Assembly (NCBI GenBank): GCA_031270615.1
Contig: JAISXE010000222.1
Location: 1-10,032, forward strand
DNA: 10,032 nt
From: Spirochaetia bacterium
Lineage (GTDB): Bacteria > Spirochaetota > Spirochaetia > DTKZ01
Direction of reading: 5' to 3'
In this document: positions 1 to 6,600 of the stretch, piece after piece
How positions within the stretch are numbered: the stretch's first letter is position 1
Layout: every line of letters starts with the position of its first letter
The notes under the pieces: model-generated
Seen by the model: only the letters and a program-made list of their open reading frames with translations
What the model was told of the DNA's origin: nothing
Database searches by the model: none
Position numbers and translations under genes: made by a program

Positions 1-136
1 AATAGCCCATGTAATTTCGCAAATTATCATAAGGCGGAGATGTAACGACTAAATCGACACACCCGCAGGGCATTGAAGCCATAAAATTCACACAATCGGC
101 TACATGAAACCCCTCAATATTGGTTCTTTCGGACAT
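1..136 (-). CDS. DNA methyltransferase, N-terminal fragment (runs off the left edge)
   Basis: Only the first 45 codons lie in the window. The reading starts at an ATG (136-134) and stays open to base 1. Residues 27-40 carry the amino-methyltransferase catalytic motif IV, V-D-L-V-V-T-S-P-P-Y-D-N-L-R, with TSPPY at residues 32-36. Motif IV this close to the N-terminus fits beta-class enzymes, in which the catalytic motif precedes the SAM-binding motif. SPPY is frequent in N4-cytosine enzymes, but an N6-adenine enzyme cannot be excluded. A Shine-Dalgarno GAGAGG (148-143 on this strand) sits 6 nt before the ATG, and a near-consensus promoter lies just upstream. Base composition is far lower in GC than the rest of the window, which suggests horizontal acquisition, perhaps as part of a restriction-modification locus beyond the edge. 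The specificity cannot be read from this fragment. Confidence 0.85.
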   Translation of the reverse strand, partial: MSERTNIEGFHVADCVNFMASMPCGCVDLVVTSPPYDNLRNYMGY

Positions 137-154
137 TTTCAACCTCTCGATGAT

Positions 155-182
155 AGTATACCTGCTTTTGCGGGCATGTCAA
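155..182 (-). promoter_or_regulatory. Sigma70-type promoter of the methyltransferase gene
   Basis: On the minus strand a perfect -35 box TTGACA (182-177) is followed after 16 nt by TATACT (160-155), a 5 of 6 match to the -10 consensus. Transcription would start near 148, giving a leader of only about 12 nt that begins at the Shine-Dalgarno. The spacer contains an imperfect inverted repeat (CCCGC, AAAA, GCAGG). This is the strongest promoter match in the window. Confidence 0.75.
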
Positions 183-194
183 GAGGACCCCCAA

Positions 195-212
195 GTATAT
201 ATTCTTATATAC
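195..212. promoter_or_regulatory. AT-rich inverted repeat upstream of the methyltransferase promoter
   Basis: The arms GTATATA and TATATAC are perfectly complementary around a TTCT loop. The repeat begins 12 nt upstream of the -35 box. It could be a regulator operator, such as the controller boxes of some restriction-modification loci, or simply an AT-rich upstream element. The sequence shows the symmetry; a role is inference. Confidence 0.35.
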
Positions 213-370
213 ATATTTACTTACGAAGCGGCGGCACGGATGCCGTCGTGCCCAAACCCATTCAACCTTTTTTTTTGCGTCCTTCATACCCTCGCCGCAT
301 TTTCTGGGTCGCTCAAGGCTGGGCAAAACTAATTTCGCATAACTTGCGCCAGGCGGCATTGATGGCGTTT
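213..370. other. Intergenic stretch without a recognisable gene
   Basis: No convincing coding sequence is seen. It holds a short inverted repeat (GGCACG at 233-238 and CGTGCC at 247-252) and a run of nine T at 268-276. Composition changes from AT-rich to GC-rich across it, marking the boundary between the methyltransferase region and the rest of the window. Confidence 0.5.
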
Positions 371-510
371 ATGTCGCGATTTTGCAGGGCAAAATCGCGG
401 CCCGCCTATGCGCGAGGGATAGAAGCGGAAATCCTTTTTTGCGGCAAGGCCGCAAAAAAGATTGGAGCGGATAGCCCGGTTTTTGGCGCGAAGCGCCAAA
501 AACGCGCCCA
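371..510. repeat. Modular three-hairpin palindromic element, copy 1 (intergenic)
   Basis: Three perfect hairpins are strung together by linkers. Hairpin 1 (375-399) has an 11-bp stem and an AGG loop. Hairpin 2 (435-459) has an 11-bp stem, TTTTTTGCGGC, and an AAG loop. Hairpin 3 (480-502) has a 10-bp stem, TTTTTGGCGC, and a GAA loop. Linker 400-434 matches 8749-8783 inside fmt at 30 of 35 positions, and linker 461-484 matches 8814-8837 at 23 of 24. Hairpins 2 and 3 differ in sequence between the two loci yet stay self-complementary. The element ends about 20 bases before the predicted -35 box of the next gene. The outer boundaries are approximate. Confidence 0.8.
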
Positions 511-531
511 TCCTTGTCCCCGCAGCTCCTC

Positions 532-560
532 TTAACTTTTTTCGCTGTTTTGGGTAGACT
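532..560 (+). promoter_or_regulatory. Possible promoter of the lipoprotein gene
   Basis: TTAACT (532-537) and TAGACT (555-560) are separated by 17 nt. Each matches the sigma70 consensus at 4 of 6 positions, so this is a weak call. The -10 box ends 6 nt before the ATG at 567, the same geometry as at def, so the transcript would start at or next to the start codon. This favours ATG 567 over GTG 561. Confidence 0.4.
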
Positions 561-566
561 GTGCGG

Positions 567-2054
567 ATGAAACACACGCTTGTGCTGGCGGCCTGCCTTA
601 TGTGTCTGCAACTCCTGCGCTGCTCGGAGGCCGGGGTTCCGCCGGGGCAGAGGGCGGAGGCCACGGGGGGGGCGGGAAGCGGGCCACGGGCGGCGCCTGA
701 TGTGTCGCTGCCGCTGGAGGAGAGGATAAACGATCCGGTGTCCCAACTGAGGATACCGATGGGGCCGGAGGATATCACGCTCCAGGTGCGTAACGCGAAT
801 CTGGATATAGACCAGCTTGAGGAGCAGATTGTCGTTTTCAAGAAACGTAGCGATCCGGAGGACAGGATACGGATTCTTGTGGCGGATTTTGACAATGTGC
901 GGGCTTCCTATGTGGTGGCGTGGCAGGCACAGACGGGGGGGACGAACAGCCGCTCGTTTTCGCTTGAGCTTGTTGATTTGCTGGGGGACCATGTGCCGGA
1001 GATTCTTTGCTACGGGCGCAACAGCGGGGGGGAGCAGACTCTGGATGTTTTCCGCAAGACGCTGCCGCCGCAGGGTTTCGGCATTTACTACGCGCAGATA
1101 GCGGCGCTGGCTTCATCGGGGACCATCGACGTGGAGGGGAAGCCCAGGCCGGAGGCTTACCGGCTGCTGCAGCGCACCGAGGAGAGTTTTCCCTTGCTGG
1201 TGTACGAGAAGGATCCCGATTCGGCGAATATCAACGACTTGATTAGGGTTTCCTGGTACTGGAACCACCAGGAGGGCGTTTACAAAAGGGCCAAGAGCGA
1301 GAGGATCGCGGGGAAGGCCATCGCGGAGAAACAACTGGCGGAGCTTTTTTCCGGCGGGGTGGAGGATTTCGAGTTGTTTCTTGACGGGCCCTGGTACATA
1401 ACGCAGAGCGACGGGAAGACGGCGGTTTCGGGGCAGCTTATCCAGTTCGATGTCAAGAACCGGAGGATCATTTTTTTCAGTTCGGGGATGCAGCAGGTTT
1501 TTATTTGGCAGGGTTCCTACAGGACAATTTACCGGGGCATTTACCTGAACTGCACCAACGAGCTGATTTCCAATATAACCAGCCAGCTTTCGGTTTCCGT
1601 TACCGGTATGGATAGTTTCGATTTGAATGTGAAGGGCGAGGTGGGCTGGGACGGCCAGTACCGCAGGCCGGGGAAGGATTTGCAGGAGTCCTTTATTGCC
1701 GGGGGCAGGAAAAAGGTGCGGATTTCCAGCGTCGCGCTTTCGGGTTTGTACAGGAACGAGGAGGGGGTGGAGATTTATTTTTCCTCGCCGCGTTTTACCA
1801 TGAAGGAAAACGGCGTGCAGACTTCCGGGGGTTTTGTCGTCTACGCTTTTGACGGGGATGTCCTTGAGTTGAAGGTTCTGAAAAACAACGGCCTCGTGGA
1901 TTCGCTGAGGACTTTCAGCCTGGGCTATAGCGAGGAGAGGCAGGGGAAACGGCTTCTGCGCAACCTGGTTTTGCAGCCCGCGGAGCTGCGCAGCACGGGC
2001 GTCCAGGTGCGGGCGGTGGGCGAGATCCGCCTGCAGCAGGTTTCAGAAGAGTAA
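567..2054 (+). CDS. Secreted protein or lipoprotein with lipocalin-like region, possibly pallilysin-related
   Basis: A 495-residue protein from ATG 567; a GTG at 561 would add two residues. The N-terminus has a basic start and hydrophobic core with candidate lipoprotein cysteines at C10 (LAAC) and C19 (LLRC), followed by a Gly/Ala/Pro-rich linker to about residue 45. Residues 100-165 include V-D-L-L-G-D-H-V-P-E-I-L, which resembles the repeat units of FG-GAP/VCBS-like surface proteins. From about residue 268 the sequence alternates in beta-strand fashion and contains G-P-W-Y (274-277), like the lipocalin G-x-W signature. Treponema pallidum TP0751 (pallilysin) has a lipocalin fold and, from memory, lies near its def and fmt genes. 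Membership of that family is therefore a reasonable inference, but there is no HExxH metalloprotease motif. The 3' end overlaps the convergent SPOR gene by 12 bp. The coding call is firm; the function is not. Confidence 0.75.
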   Translation: MKHTLVLAACLMCLQLLRCSEAGVPPGQRAEATGGAGSGPRAAPDVSLPLEERINDPVSQLRIPMGPEDITLQVRNANLDIDQLEEQIVVFKKRSDPEDRIRILVADFDNVRASYVVAWQAQTGGTNSRSFSLELVDLLGDHVPEILCYGRNSGGEQTLDVFRKTLPPQGFGIYYAQIAALASSGTIDVEGKPRPEAYRLLQRTEESFPLLVYEKDPDSANINDLIRVSWYWNHQEGVYKRAKSERIAGKAIAEKQLAELFSGGVEDFELFLDGPWYITQSDGKTAVSGQLIQFDVKNRRIIFFSSGMQQVFIWQGSYRTIYRGIYLNCTNELISNITSQLSVSVTGMDSFDLNVKGEVGWDGQYRRPGKDLQESFIAGGRKKVRISSVALSGLYRNEEGVEIYFSSPRFTMKENGVQTSGGFVVYAFDGDVLELKVLKNNGLVDSLRTFSLGYSEERQGKRLLRNLVLQPAELRSTGVQVRAVGEIRLQQVSEE

Positions 2055-3170
2055 AAACCCTTCGATGCTTTTTTCTTTTAACAGGATGAGGAGCCTCTGG
2101 GGGTCCTCGCCCGGGCGGATGGGGATGATGACTTTGTAGATGCTTTCCCCCGTTTTTCCGCGCGCGGTGAGGACTTCGGCGGCAAAGCCGTGGGCCACAA
2201 GATCGCGGGCCATGTACTGCGCGTTTTCCTTGACGGAGAAGGAGCCTGTCTGCACGGCGGTGGGGGCGGGGGCGGCGTCCTGGCGCGGGGCGGGCTGCGG
2301 GGCCGGCGCGGGGGGGATTCCTGCGGGCGCGGGCTGTGGGGCCGGCGCGGGAGGCTCGGGGGAAGATGCTTTGGGCGCGGCGAAGGGGCCGAGCAGGGCG
2401 GAGGGCGTGGGCAGGGGGCTGACGCCCGCCGCGCCGCTGCCGCCAGCGGCGCGGCTTGCGATGCGGAACTCCGGGCTGTCGGGGTAGTTTTTCGCGAGGC
2501 CCTGGAGGGCAAGGGTTCTTTCGGCTTGCCTGCCCAGGCTGTCCGCGAGGGTGAAGATAAAAAGATAGATGCTTTCGTTGTCTGCGGGGCCGGCCGAATC
2601 CCCGGTGAGGCGGATGGCCAGGGCCAGGGCGCTTTCCGCGTTGCCGGAGGCCGCGGCGATGCGGACCAGGAGGAAGGCCGCGCGTTTTTTGGTGAGGGGG
2701 GTTTTGCACTGGCCGGCGATGAGGCGGGCGAGGTCCTCGCTTTTTTGCGTTTCCCCCAGTTCAAAAAGGAGGCGGGCCGCGCGGTACAAAAAGGAAAAGC
2801 TTTCCTCGCCGGGGTCGGCATGGTAGGCCTGCTCGAAAAGCCGCTGCGCCCTGGGGAAGTCGCCTGAGATTTCGTAGAGCGTGGCTGTTTTTCCCATGAT
2901 GGCGCTTCGCACGGCTTTTTCGGGGGACAGGGCCTGGCAGGTTTCCAAAAGGCGTATGCTTTGTTTCAGATCGGGGTGGATGTCCGCGGCGTGGAAAAGG
3001 GTCGCGGCGAAATCGGGGGATGCGGGGTTGGCTTTCAGCCATTCCTCGTAGGCGGAAACCGCCCCTGCCAGGTCGCCGTTTTTTTCTTTTTCCAGGGCGG
3101 TTTCCTTTGGCCCCGCGTAGAGGCCGCAGAGCGCGGCGCACAGGAATACCGGAAAAAATATTTTTTTCAC
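2043..3170 (-). CDS. TPR-repeat protein with C-terminal SPOR domain
   Basis: A 375-residue exported protein. I chose GTG 3170 because GAGG (3182-3179) lies 8 nt upstream and because the residues that follow form a signal peptide (V-K-K-I-F-F-P-V-F-L, likely cleaved near L-Y-A-G). Longer versions reading upstream run antisense-free but inside miaB and are implausible. Residues 25-240 are helical TPR-like pairs, for example A-L-E-K-E-K-N-G-D-L-A-G-A and a second block near 100-120. Residues 250-303 are a Pro/Ala linker with repeated P-A-P-Q-P-A-P. Residues 304-375 form a SPOR domain (V-Q-T-G-S-F near 306-311, then K-V-I-I-P). SPOR domains bind glycan strands of peptidoglycan stripped of stem peptides, so a periplasmic, wall-associated role is likely. 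It is the last gene of the LCP-miaB-SPOR operon, 5 nt after miaB. Confidence 0.85.
   Translation of the reverse strand: MKKIFFPVFLCAALCGLYAGPKETALEKEKNGDLAGAVSAYEEWLKANPASPDFAATLFHAADIHPDLKQSIRLLETCQALSPEKAVRSAIMGKTATLYEISGDFPRAQRLFEQAYHADPGEESFSFLYRAARLLFELGETQKSEDLARLIAGQCKTPLTKKRAAFLLVRIAAASGNAESALALAIRLTGDSAGPADNESIYLFIFTLADSLGRQAERTLALQGLAKNYPDSPEFRIASRAAGGSGAAGVSPLPTPSALLGPFAAPKASSPEPPAPAPQPAPAGIPPAPAPQPAPRQDAAPAPTAVQTGSFSVKENAQYMARDLVAHGFAAEVLTARGKTGESIYKVIIPIRPGEDPQRLLILLKEKSIEGFLLF
2290..2351. repeat. 23-bp direct repeat encoding the Pro/Ala linker of the SPOR protein
   Basis: Two 23-bp copies (2290-2312 and 2329-2351) differ at one base. They encode the repeated P-A-P-Q-P-A-P peptide on the minus strand. 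The surrounding DNA is extremely G-rich on the plus strand. Such a tract can expand or contract in frame and would change only the linker length. Confidence 0.7.
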
Positions 3171-3175
3171 TTTGT

Positions 3176-4498
3176 TTACCTCGATACCTCGTGGGCGTAA
3201 AAAGTATTGCCTTTCAGCTGGTCGAGCCGCACCTTGCGAAAATCCCCGGCGCCCTGGCCGGGGAAGACAACCATCTCGTCGCCTTCGGTGCGGCCCAGGA
3301 TTTCCGCGCTGTTTTTTTTGGAGGCCCCTTCCGCGAGCACGTCCACCGTTGTTCCCAGCCTTTGTTTTTTCTTTTCGCGGCTGATGCCCTTTTGGACTTC
3401 GATAAGCTCCCGGAGCCTTTCCAGTTTCAGTTTTTCGGGGACGCTGTCCGGCATTTTCCAGGCGGCGGTTCCCTGCCGGGGGTTGTAGTAGTAGGTAAAG
3501 GCATCGTCGAAGCGCACCGCCCGTATGAGATCGAGGGTGTCTTGGAAATCCTTGTCGGTTTCCCCTGGAAAACCGATAAGGAGGTCCGTGCTTAAAAGGA
3601 CGTCGGGCAATGCTTCGCGTATCGTTTCCGTCAAGGCGAGATAGGCCCCCCGTGTATATTGTCGGTTCATGGCGGCCAAAATTGTATCCGAACCGTGCTG
3701 CACGGGCAGATGGATGTGGCGGCACATCGCGCGGTGGCTGGCCATGCATTTGGCCAGGGCGGGGGAAAAATCCTTGGGGTGGGAGGTCAGGAAGCGTATC
3801 CAGGGCGCGTCCGGGAAACGCCGGAAAAGCTCTTCCAGGAGGCCGGGGAAATCCAGGTCCTGGAAACGGTAGGAATTGACGTTTTGCCCCAGCAGGGTGA
3901 TTTCCTTCACGCGGCCTTCGCGCAGAAGTCCGCCGATTTCCCCGAAGATGCTGTGCGGGTCGCGGGAGACTTCCCTTCCCCGCACAAAGGGGACGATGCA
4001 GTAGGAGCAGAAATTGTCGCAGCCGTGCATGATGGGGACAAAGGCCCGGTAATCGTTTTTCCGCGAATGCCGGGCCTGGAAGGCGTAGGCCCCTTCCCTT
4101 CCCCGGCCTTCGCTTTGCAGGCCTTCCGCCGCCAGCGCGTGCCTGCCGCAGGCCGCCTGCCCCAAAAGGCGGGCAAAGTCCGCCTTTTGGAATGTCCCCA
4201 CAACCATGTCCACGGCGGGAACTGTTTTTTTGATTTCGCCTTTCAGCCTTTCGGCCATGCAGCCCATCACGACAAGGGTGTGGGGGCGGGTTTCCTTCAA
4301 TTTTTTGAAATACCCGAGCCTGCCCCAGATCCGGTTTTCCGCCGTGAGGCGCACGGAGCAGGTGTTGAGGATAACGAGGTCGGCATCTTCCGCGGCGCTT
4401 GCGGGAACCCAGCCTGAGTCCAGCATCTGCCCTTCCAGGGCGTTCGACTCGGCCTTGTTCATCTGGCAGCCGTAGGTTTCCAGCCAGAAGCGCCTCAT
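3176..4498 (-). CDS. miaB: tRNA-2-methylthio-N6-dimethylallyladenosine synthase MiaB
   Basis: A 440-residue radical-SAM methylthiotransferase of normal family length. The N-terminal UPF0004 domain supplies C11, C47 and C80 (E-T-Y-G-C-Q-M-N, N-T-C-S-V-R, V-M-G-C-M-A-E), ligands of the auxiliary iron-sulfur cluster. The radical-SAM triad C160, C164, C167 lies in G-C-D-N-F-C-S-Y-C. The conserved L-L-G-Q-N-V-N-S-Y and L-P-V-Q-H-G-S-D stretches follow, and a C-terminal TRAM-like region begins near residue 375. MiaB adds methylthio groups to i6A37 of tRNAs that read U-starting codons. The N-terminal C-Q-M-N and C-S-V-R context favours MiaB over MtaB or RimO. GGAAGG (4513-4508) stands 9 nt before the ATG. 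The ATG overlaps the LCP stop in an ATGA, so translation is probably coupled. A variable loop at about 115-145 precedes the radical-SAM domain. Confidence 0.95.
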   Translation of the reverse strand: MRRFWLETYGCQMNKAESNALEGQMLDSGWVPASAAEDADLVILNTCSVRLTAENRIWGRLGYFKKLKETRPHTLVVMGCMAERLKGEIKKTVPAVDMVVGTFQKADFARLLGQAACGRHALAAEGLQSEGRGREGAYAFQARHSRKNDYRAFVPIMHGCDNFCSYCIVPFVRGREVSRDPHSIFGEIGGLLREGRVKEITLLGQNVNSYRFQDLDFPGLLEELFRRFPDAPWIRFLTSHPKDFSPALAKCMASHRAMCRHIHLPVQHGSDTILAAMNRQYTRGAYLALTETIREALPDVLLSTDLLIGFPGETDKDFQDTLDLIRAVRFDDAFTYYYNPRQGTAAWKMPDSVPEKLKLERLRELIEVQKGISREKKKQRLGTTVDVLAEGASKKNSAEILGRTEGDEMVVFPGQGAGDFRKVRLDQLKGNTFYAHEVSR

Positions 4499-6555
4499 GC
4501 GGAGGGGCCTTCCACGATGGAGCGGATGAAGCGGCGCACCAAGGACCAGTCCTCGTTCAAGGGCAGGAGGATGTACGCGCCCTTGTCAAAGTCCGCGCCC
4601 ACTTCCTCTTCCTGCAAGTCAAGCTGCCTTAGATTCGTGTAGGAATGCATAAGGATGTTCTGCGTGTCCAGCACGGTTTGGCTTCTGATTTTCGCGGACC
4701 TGTATTTGACAAAGTAATTCACCATCTGGTAGGGGGACAGGTCGGTGTCAAGGTATTTTGCCAGGACCCCGGCAAGCTCGTACACCTTGCCCGCATCGGA
4801 AAGGCCGAGCCTGGTCAGTTTGTCCTTGATGGCGGCGAGGATGTCCTGCTGCCTGCGCGATCTGCCGAAGTCGGAGGTGAAGTGCCGCGATCTCGCGACA
4901 CGCAGGGCCTCCACGCCGTTTAAGTGGTGGGTGCCGGCGGAGTAGAACAGCGTCGACCATCTGCCGTTGTCGCGCACCCGGTAGGTGGGGTCAACGAGGG
5001 CCTCGCCCAGGGTGATGTCGATGCCGCCCAGGATATTGATGGCGTCGATAAAGGCGAACATGTCTATGACCGCGTAGCCGCTTATATCCAGGCCGGTAAG
5101 GCCGGAGAGTTCCTCCACCAGGCGCCCGGCGCCGTAGCGGTAATAAATGCCGTTTATTTTCCTGTTTTTGTAGAACAAATCCCTGGGCAGGCTGATGAGG
5201 TCGATGGCGTTCGTGTCCTCGTGGATGTTCGCCAGGATAAGCGTGTCGGTCATCCGCTCGTGGGCGCCGGCCAGCAAAACCGTGCGGACCTCCCCGCCGT
5301 CAGGGGAAACGGGCAGCCCGGCGGAGGCCGGGGGCGCGGGCAGCAGGGAGAGGTCTTTAAGGCTCAGGCCTTTTTTTTTTGCCTCGCCGGAGTCCTTTTT
5401 CAGGCCAATGGTTTTCAGCGATCCGAGGGAAACGTACTCCGCATCGAAGAGGTATACCTCGCCGATTTTTTTCTGGATGCCGAGCGAACCCGCCCTGGTT
5501 CCCCCGGGGCCGAGGAAATCGTAGTAAACGTATTCCCCGTCCTCGTTGGGCCTCCGGTCCAGCGTGAGGTTTTTTGTGCCGAGGTAGGCGATAAAGCCCG
5601 GGTCGTCAAAAAGCTCCTCGATGCCCTGCCGGGCCTTCGCGATGGCGATTTCGTCCGCCGCGCGCAGGTCGAGGTTTTCCAGCGCGGCCGGCACCGAAGC
5701 CCTGAACGCGGCGAAGTCAGGATACGGGGTGTCGTTTATCGAAAACAGGATTTTCTGCTTGTCGAAGCCCAAGCGCAGTTTCACGTTCCGCCTGTCGGCG
5801 GCCAGAAAGATTCCGGCCGTGGTTTGCGTTTCCGTGTCCGAAAGGACTTCGGCGGCGAGTCCCCGGCTTTGCATTTCCCGCGCGAGCGCGGGTTCCCGCA
5901 AAAGGTTTTTGAACTGGCTGGAAAGCTCCCGGAGGTTTTTGAAGTGCCCCGCGAGGGCGGCTTCCTCGGCGCCCAGGAACCCTAGCAGCGGGGCTTCCTC
6001 CGTTTCACGGAAGGGCAGTTTGTTCCCCCGGAAGCTGCGCGCCTCAAAACCGGAATCACCTTCCAGTATATGGAAACTAAACCAGGGCTGCCCGTTTTTT
6101 TCCCAGACAAGGCCCCCCTCGCCGCGCCGGATTTTGTAAGCGCCCCTGGTTTGCAGTGCCTGCACGCCGCCGGAGGCCAGAACGGCGGCAAAGCGCCTCT
6201 CGCGCTGGTTTTTTTCCGCCTGCGAAAGCAAAAGCTCCACGGCCTGGTAATAGGCAAGCGCCGCATCCCCGGCGCGCGCTTCTTCCCGCTCCCCGCCGGG
6301 GTCCCCCGCGTTTTCGGCATCGGAATACCCCCGCGGGGAAAAGCCCAGGGCCATCCTGAGCTCGTTCGTGTCCCGCGAAAGAAGCTCGAAATTCGCGGCA
6401 AGCCGCCGCGCGTCCTCGTGCGCCGCGCGCAGTTCCTGCGCGAAGGCGTCTTTCATACCCTGGAAAGCCGCGAGGCCGTAGAAAATACCGCCAGCGGCAA
6501 TGAGGATGAGGAGCATGGCCACAATGGTCCGGAATCTGAAAAAGAGTATCTTCAT
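4495..6555 (-). CDS. LytR-CpsA-Psr (LCP) family membrane protein with large N-terminal ectodomain
   Basis: 686 residues from ATG 6555, with GGGG 6 nt upstream. A GTG at 6570 is rejected because it lies in the predicted -10 box. One transmembrane segment spans about residues 11-31, followed by a charged, coiled-coil-like stretch (32-75). An unassigned ectodomain then runs to about 415. The LCP domain (about 424-580) shows S-L-P-R-D-L (455-460), N-G-I-Y-Y-R-Y-G, L-N-G-V-E-A-L-R and R-S-R-H-F-T-S-D-F-G-R (555-565). LCP enzymes of Gram-positive bacteria transfer lipid-linked glycopolymers onto peptidoglycan; the substrate in a spirochaete is not known. In the usual R-x-D-T motif the Arg position reads Met (M-T-D-T, 435-438), with an Arg immediately before it. 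It is the first gene of the operon. Codons for K-K-K upstream of the LCP domain contain ten consecutive A. Confidence 0.88.
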   Translation of the reverse strand: MKILFFRFRTIVAMLLILIAAGGIFYGLAAFQGMKDAFAQELRAAHEDARRLAANFELLSRDTNELRMALGFSPRGYSDAENAGDPGGEREEARAGDAALAYYQAVELLLSQAEKNQRERRFAAVLASGGVQALQTRGAYKIRRGEGGLVWEKNGQPWFSFHILEGDSGFEARSFRGNKLPFRETEEAPLLGFLGAEEAALAGHFKNLRELSSQFKNLLREPALAREMQSRGLAAEVLSDTETQTTAGIFLAADRRNVKLRLGFDKQKILFSINDTPYPDFAAFRASVPAALENLDLRAADEIAIAKARQGIEELFDDPGFIAYLGTKNLTLDRRPNEDGEYVYYDFLGPGGTRAGSLGIQKKIGEVYLFDAEYVSLGSLKTIGLKKDSGEAKKKGLSLKDLSLLPAPPASAGLPVSPDGGEVRTVLLAGAHERMTDTLILANIHEDTNAIDLISLPRDLFYKNRKINGIYYRYGAGRLVEELSGLTGLDISGYAVIDMFAFIDAINILGGIDITLGEALVDPTYRVRDNGRWSTLFYSAGTHHLNGVEALRVARSRHFTSDFGRSRRQQDILAAIKDKLTRLGLSDAGKVYELAGVLAKYLDTDLSPYQMVNYFVKYRSAKIRSQTVLDTQNILMHSYTNLRQLDLQEEEVGADFDKGAYILLPLNEDWSLVRRFIRSIVEGPSA
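5371..5380. repeat. Ten-base A/T homopolymer inside the LCP gene
   Basis: The plus strand reads ten T in a row, so the coding strand has ten A across the codons for A-K-K-K-G. The tract lies between the ectodomain and the catalytic LCP domain, so gain or loss of one base would remove the LCP domain. Confidence 0.9.
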
Positions 6556-6568
6556 AGACGGCCCCACC

Positions 6569-6597
6569 ACTATAGCGTTTTAGGGGGGCCGTGGCAA
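6569..6597 (-). promoter_or_regulatory. Promoter of the LCP-miaB-SPOR operon
   Basis: On the minus strand TTGCCA (6597-6592) and TATAGT (6574-6569) each match the sigma70 consensus at 5 of 6 positions and are 17 nt apart. The predicted start near 6562 leaves a leader of about 7 nt, overlapping the GGGG ribosome-binding stretch. The intergenic repeat block starts immediately upstream of the -35 box. Confidence 0.65.
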
Positions 6598-6600
6598 GGG

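Noticed and set aside
371..510. Integron attC sites or a rho-independent terminator
   Set aside because: The attC-type core ends are not seen, and there is no integrase in view. The hairpins are not followed by a clean T-run in either gene's sense, and one copy lies inside a coding sequence.
104..535. A 143-codon plus-strand frame before the lipoprotein gene
   Set aside because: It begins antisense to the methyltransferase start and runs through hairpin repeats; no domain or start signal.
3171..3749. N-terminal extension of the SPOR gene frame upstream of GTG 3170
   Set aside because: It overlaps miaB on the same strand in another frame and has no signal or domain; the signal peptide and ribosome-binding site sit at 3170.
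4924..5985. A 353-codon plus-strand frame opposite the LCP gene
   Set aside because: Composition is Gly/Val/Arg-rich low-complexity with no motif, and it lies wholly antisense to the LCP coding sequence.
6556..6570. GTG start for the LCP gene at 6570
   Set aside because: The GTG overlaps the predicted -10 box, whereas ATG 6555 has GGGG at suitable spacing and begins a normal membrane-anchor sequence.
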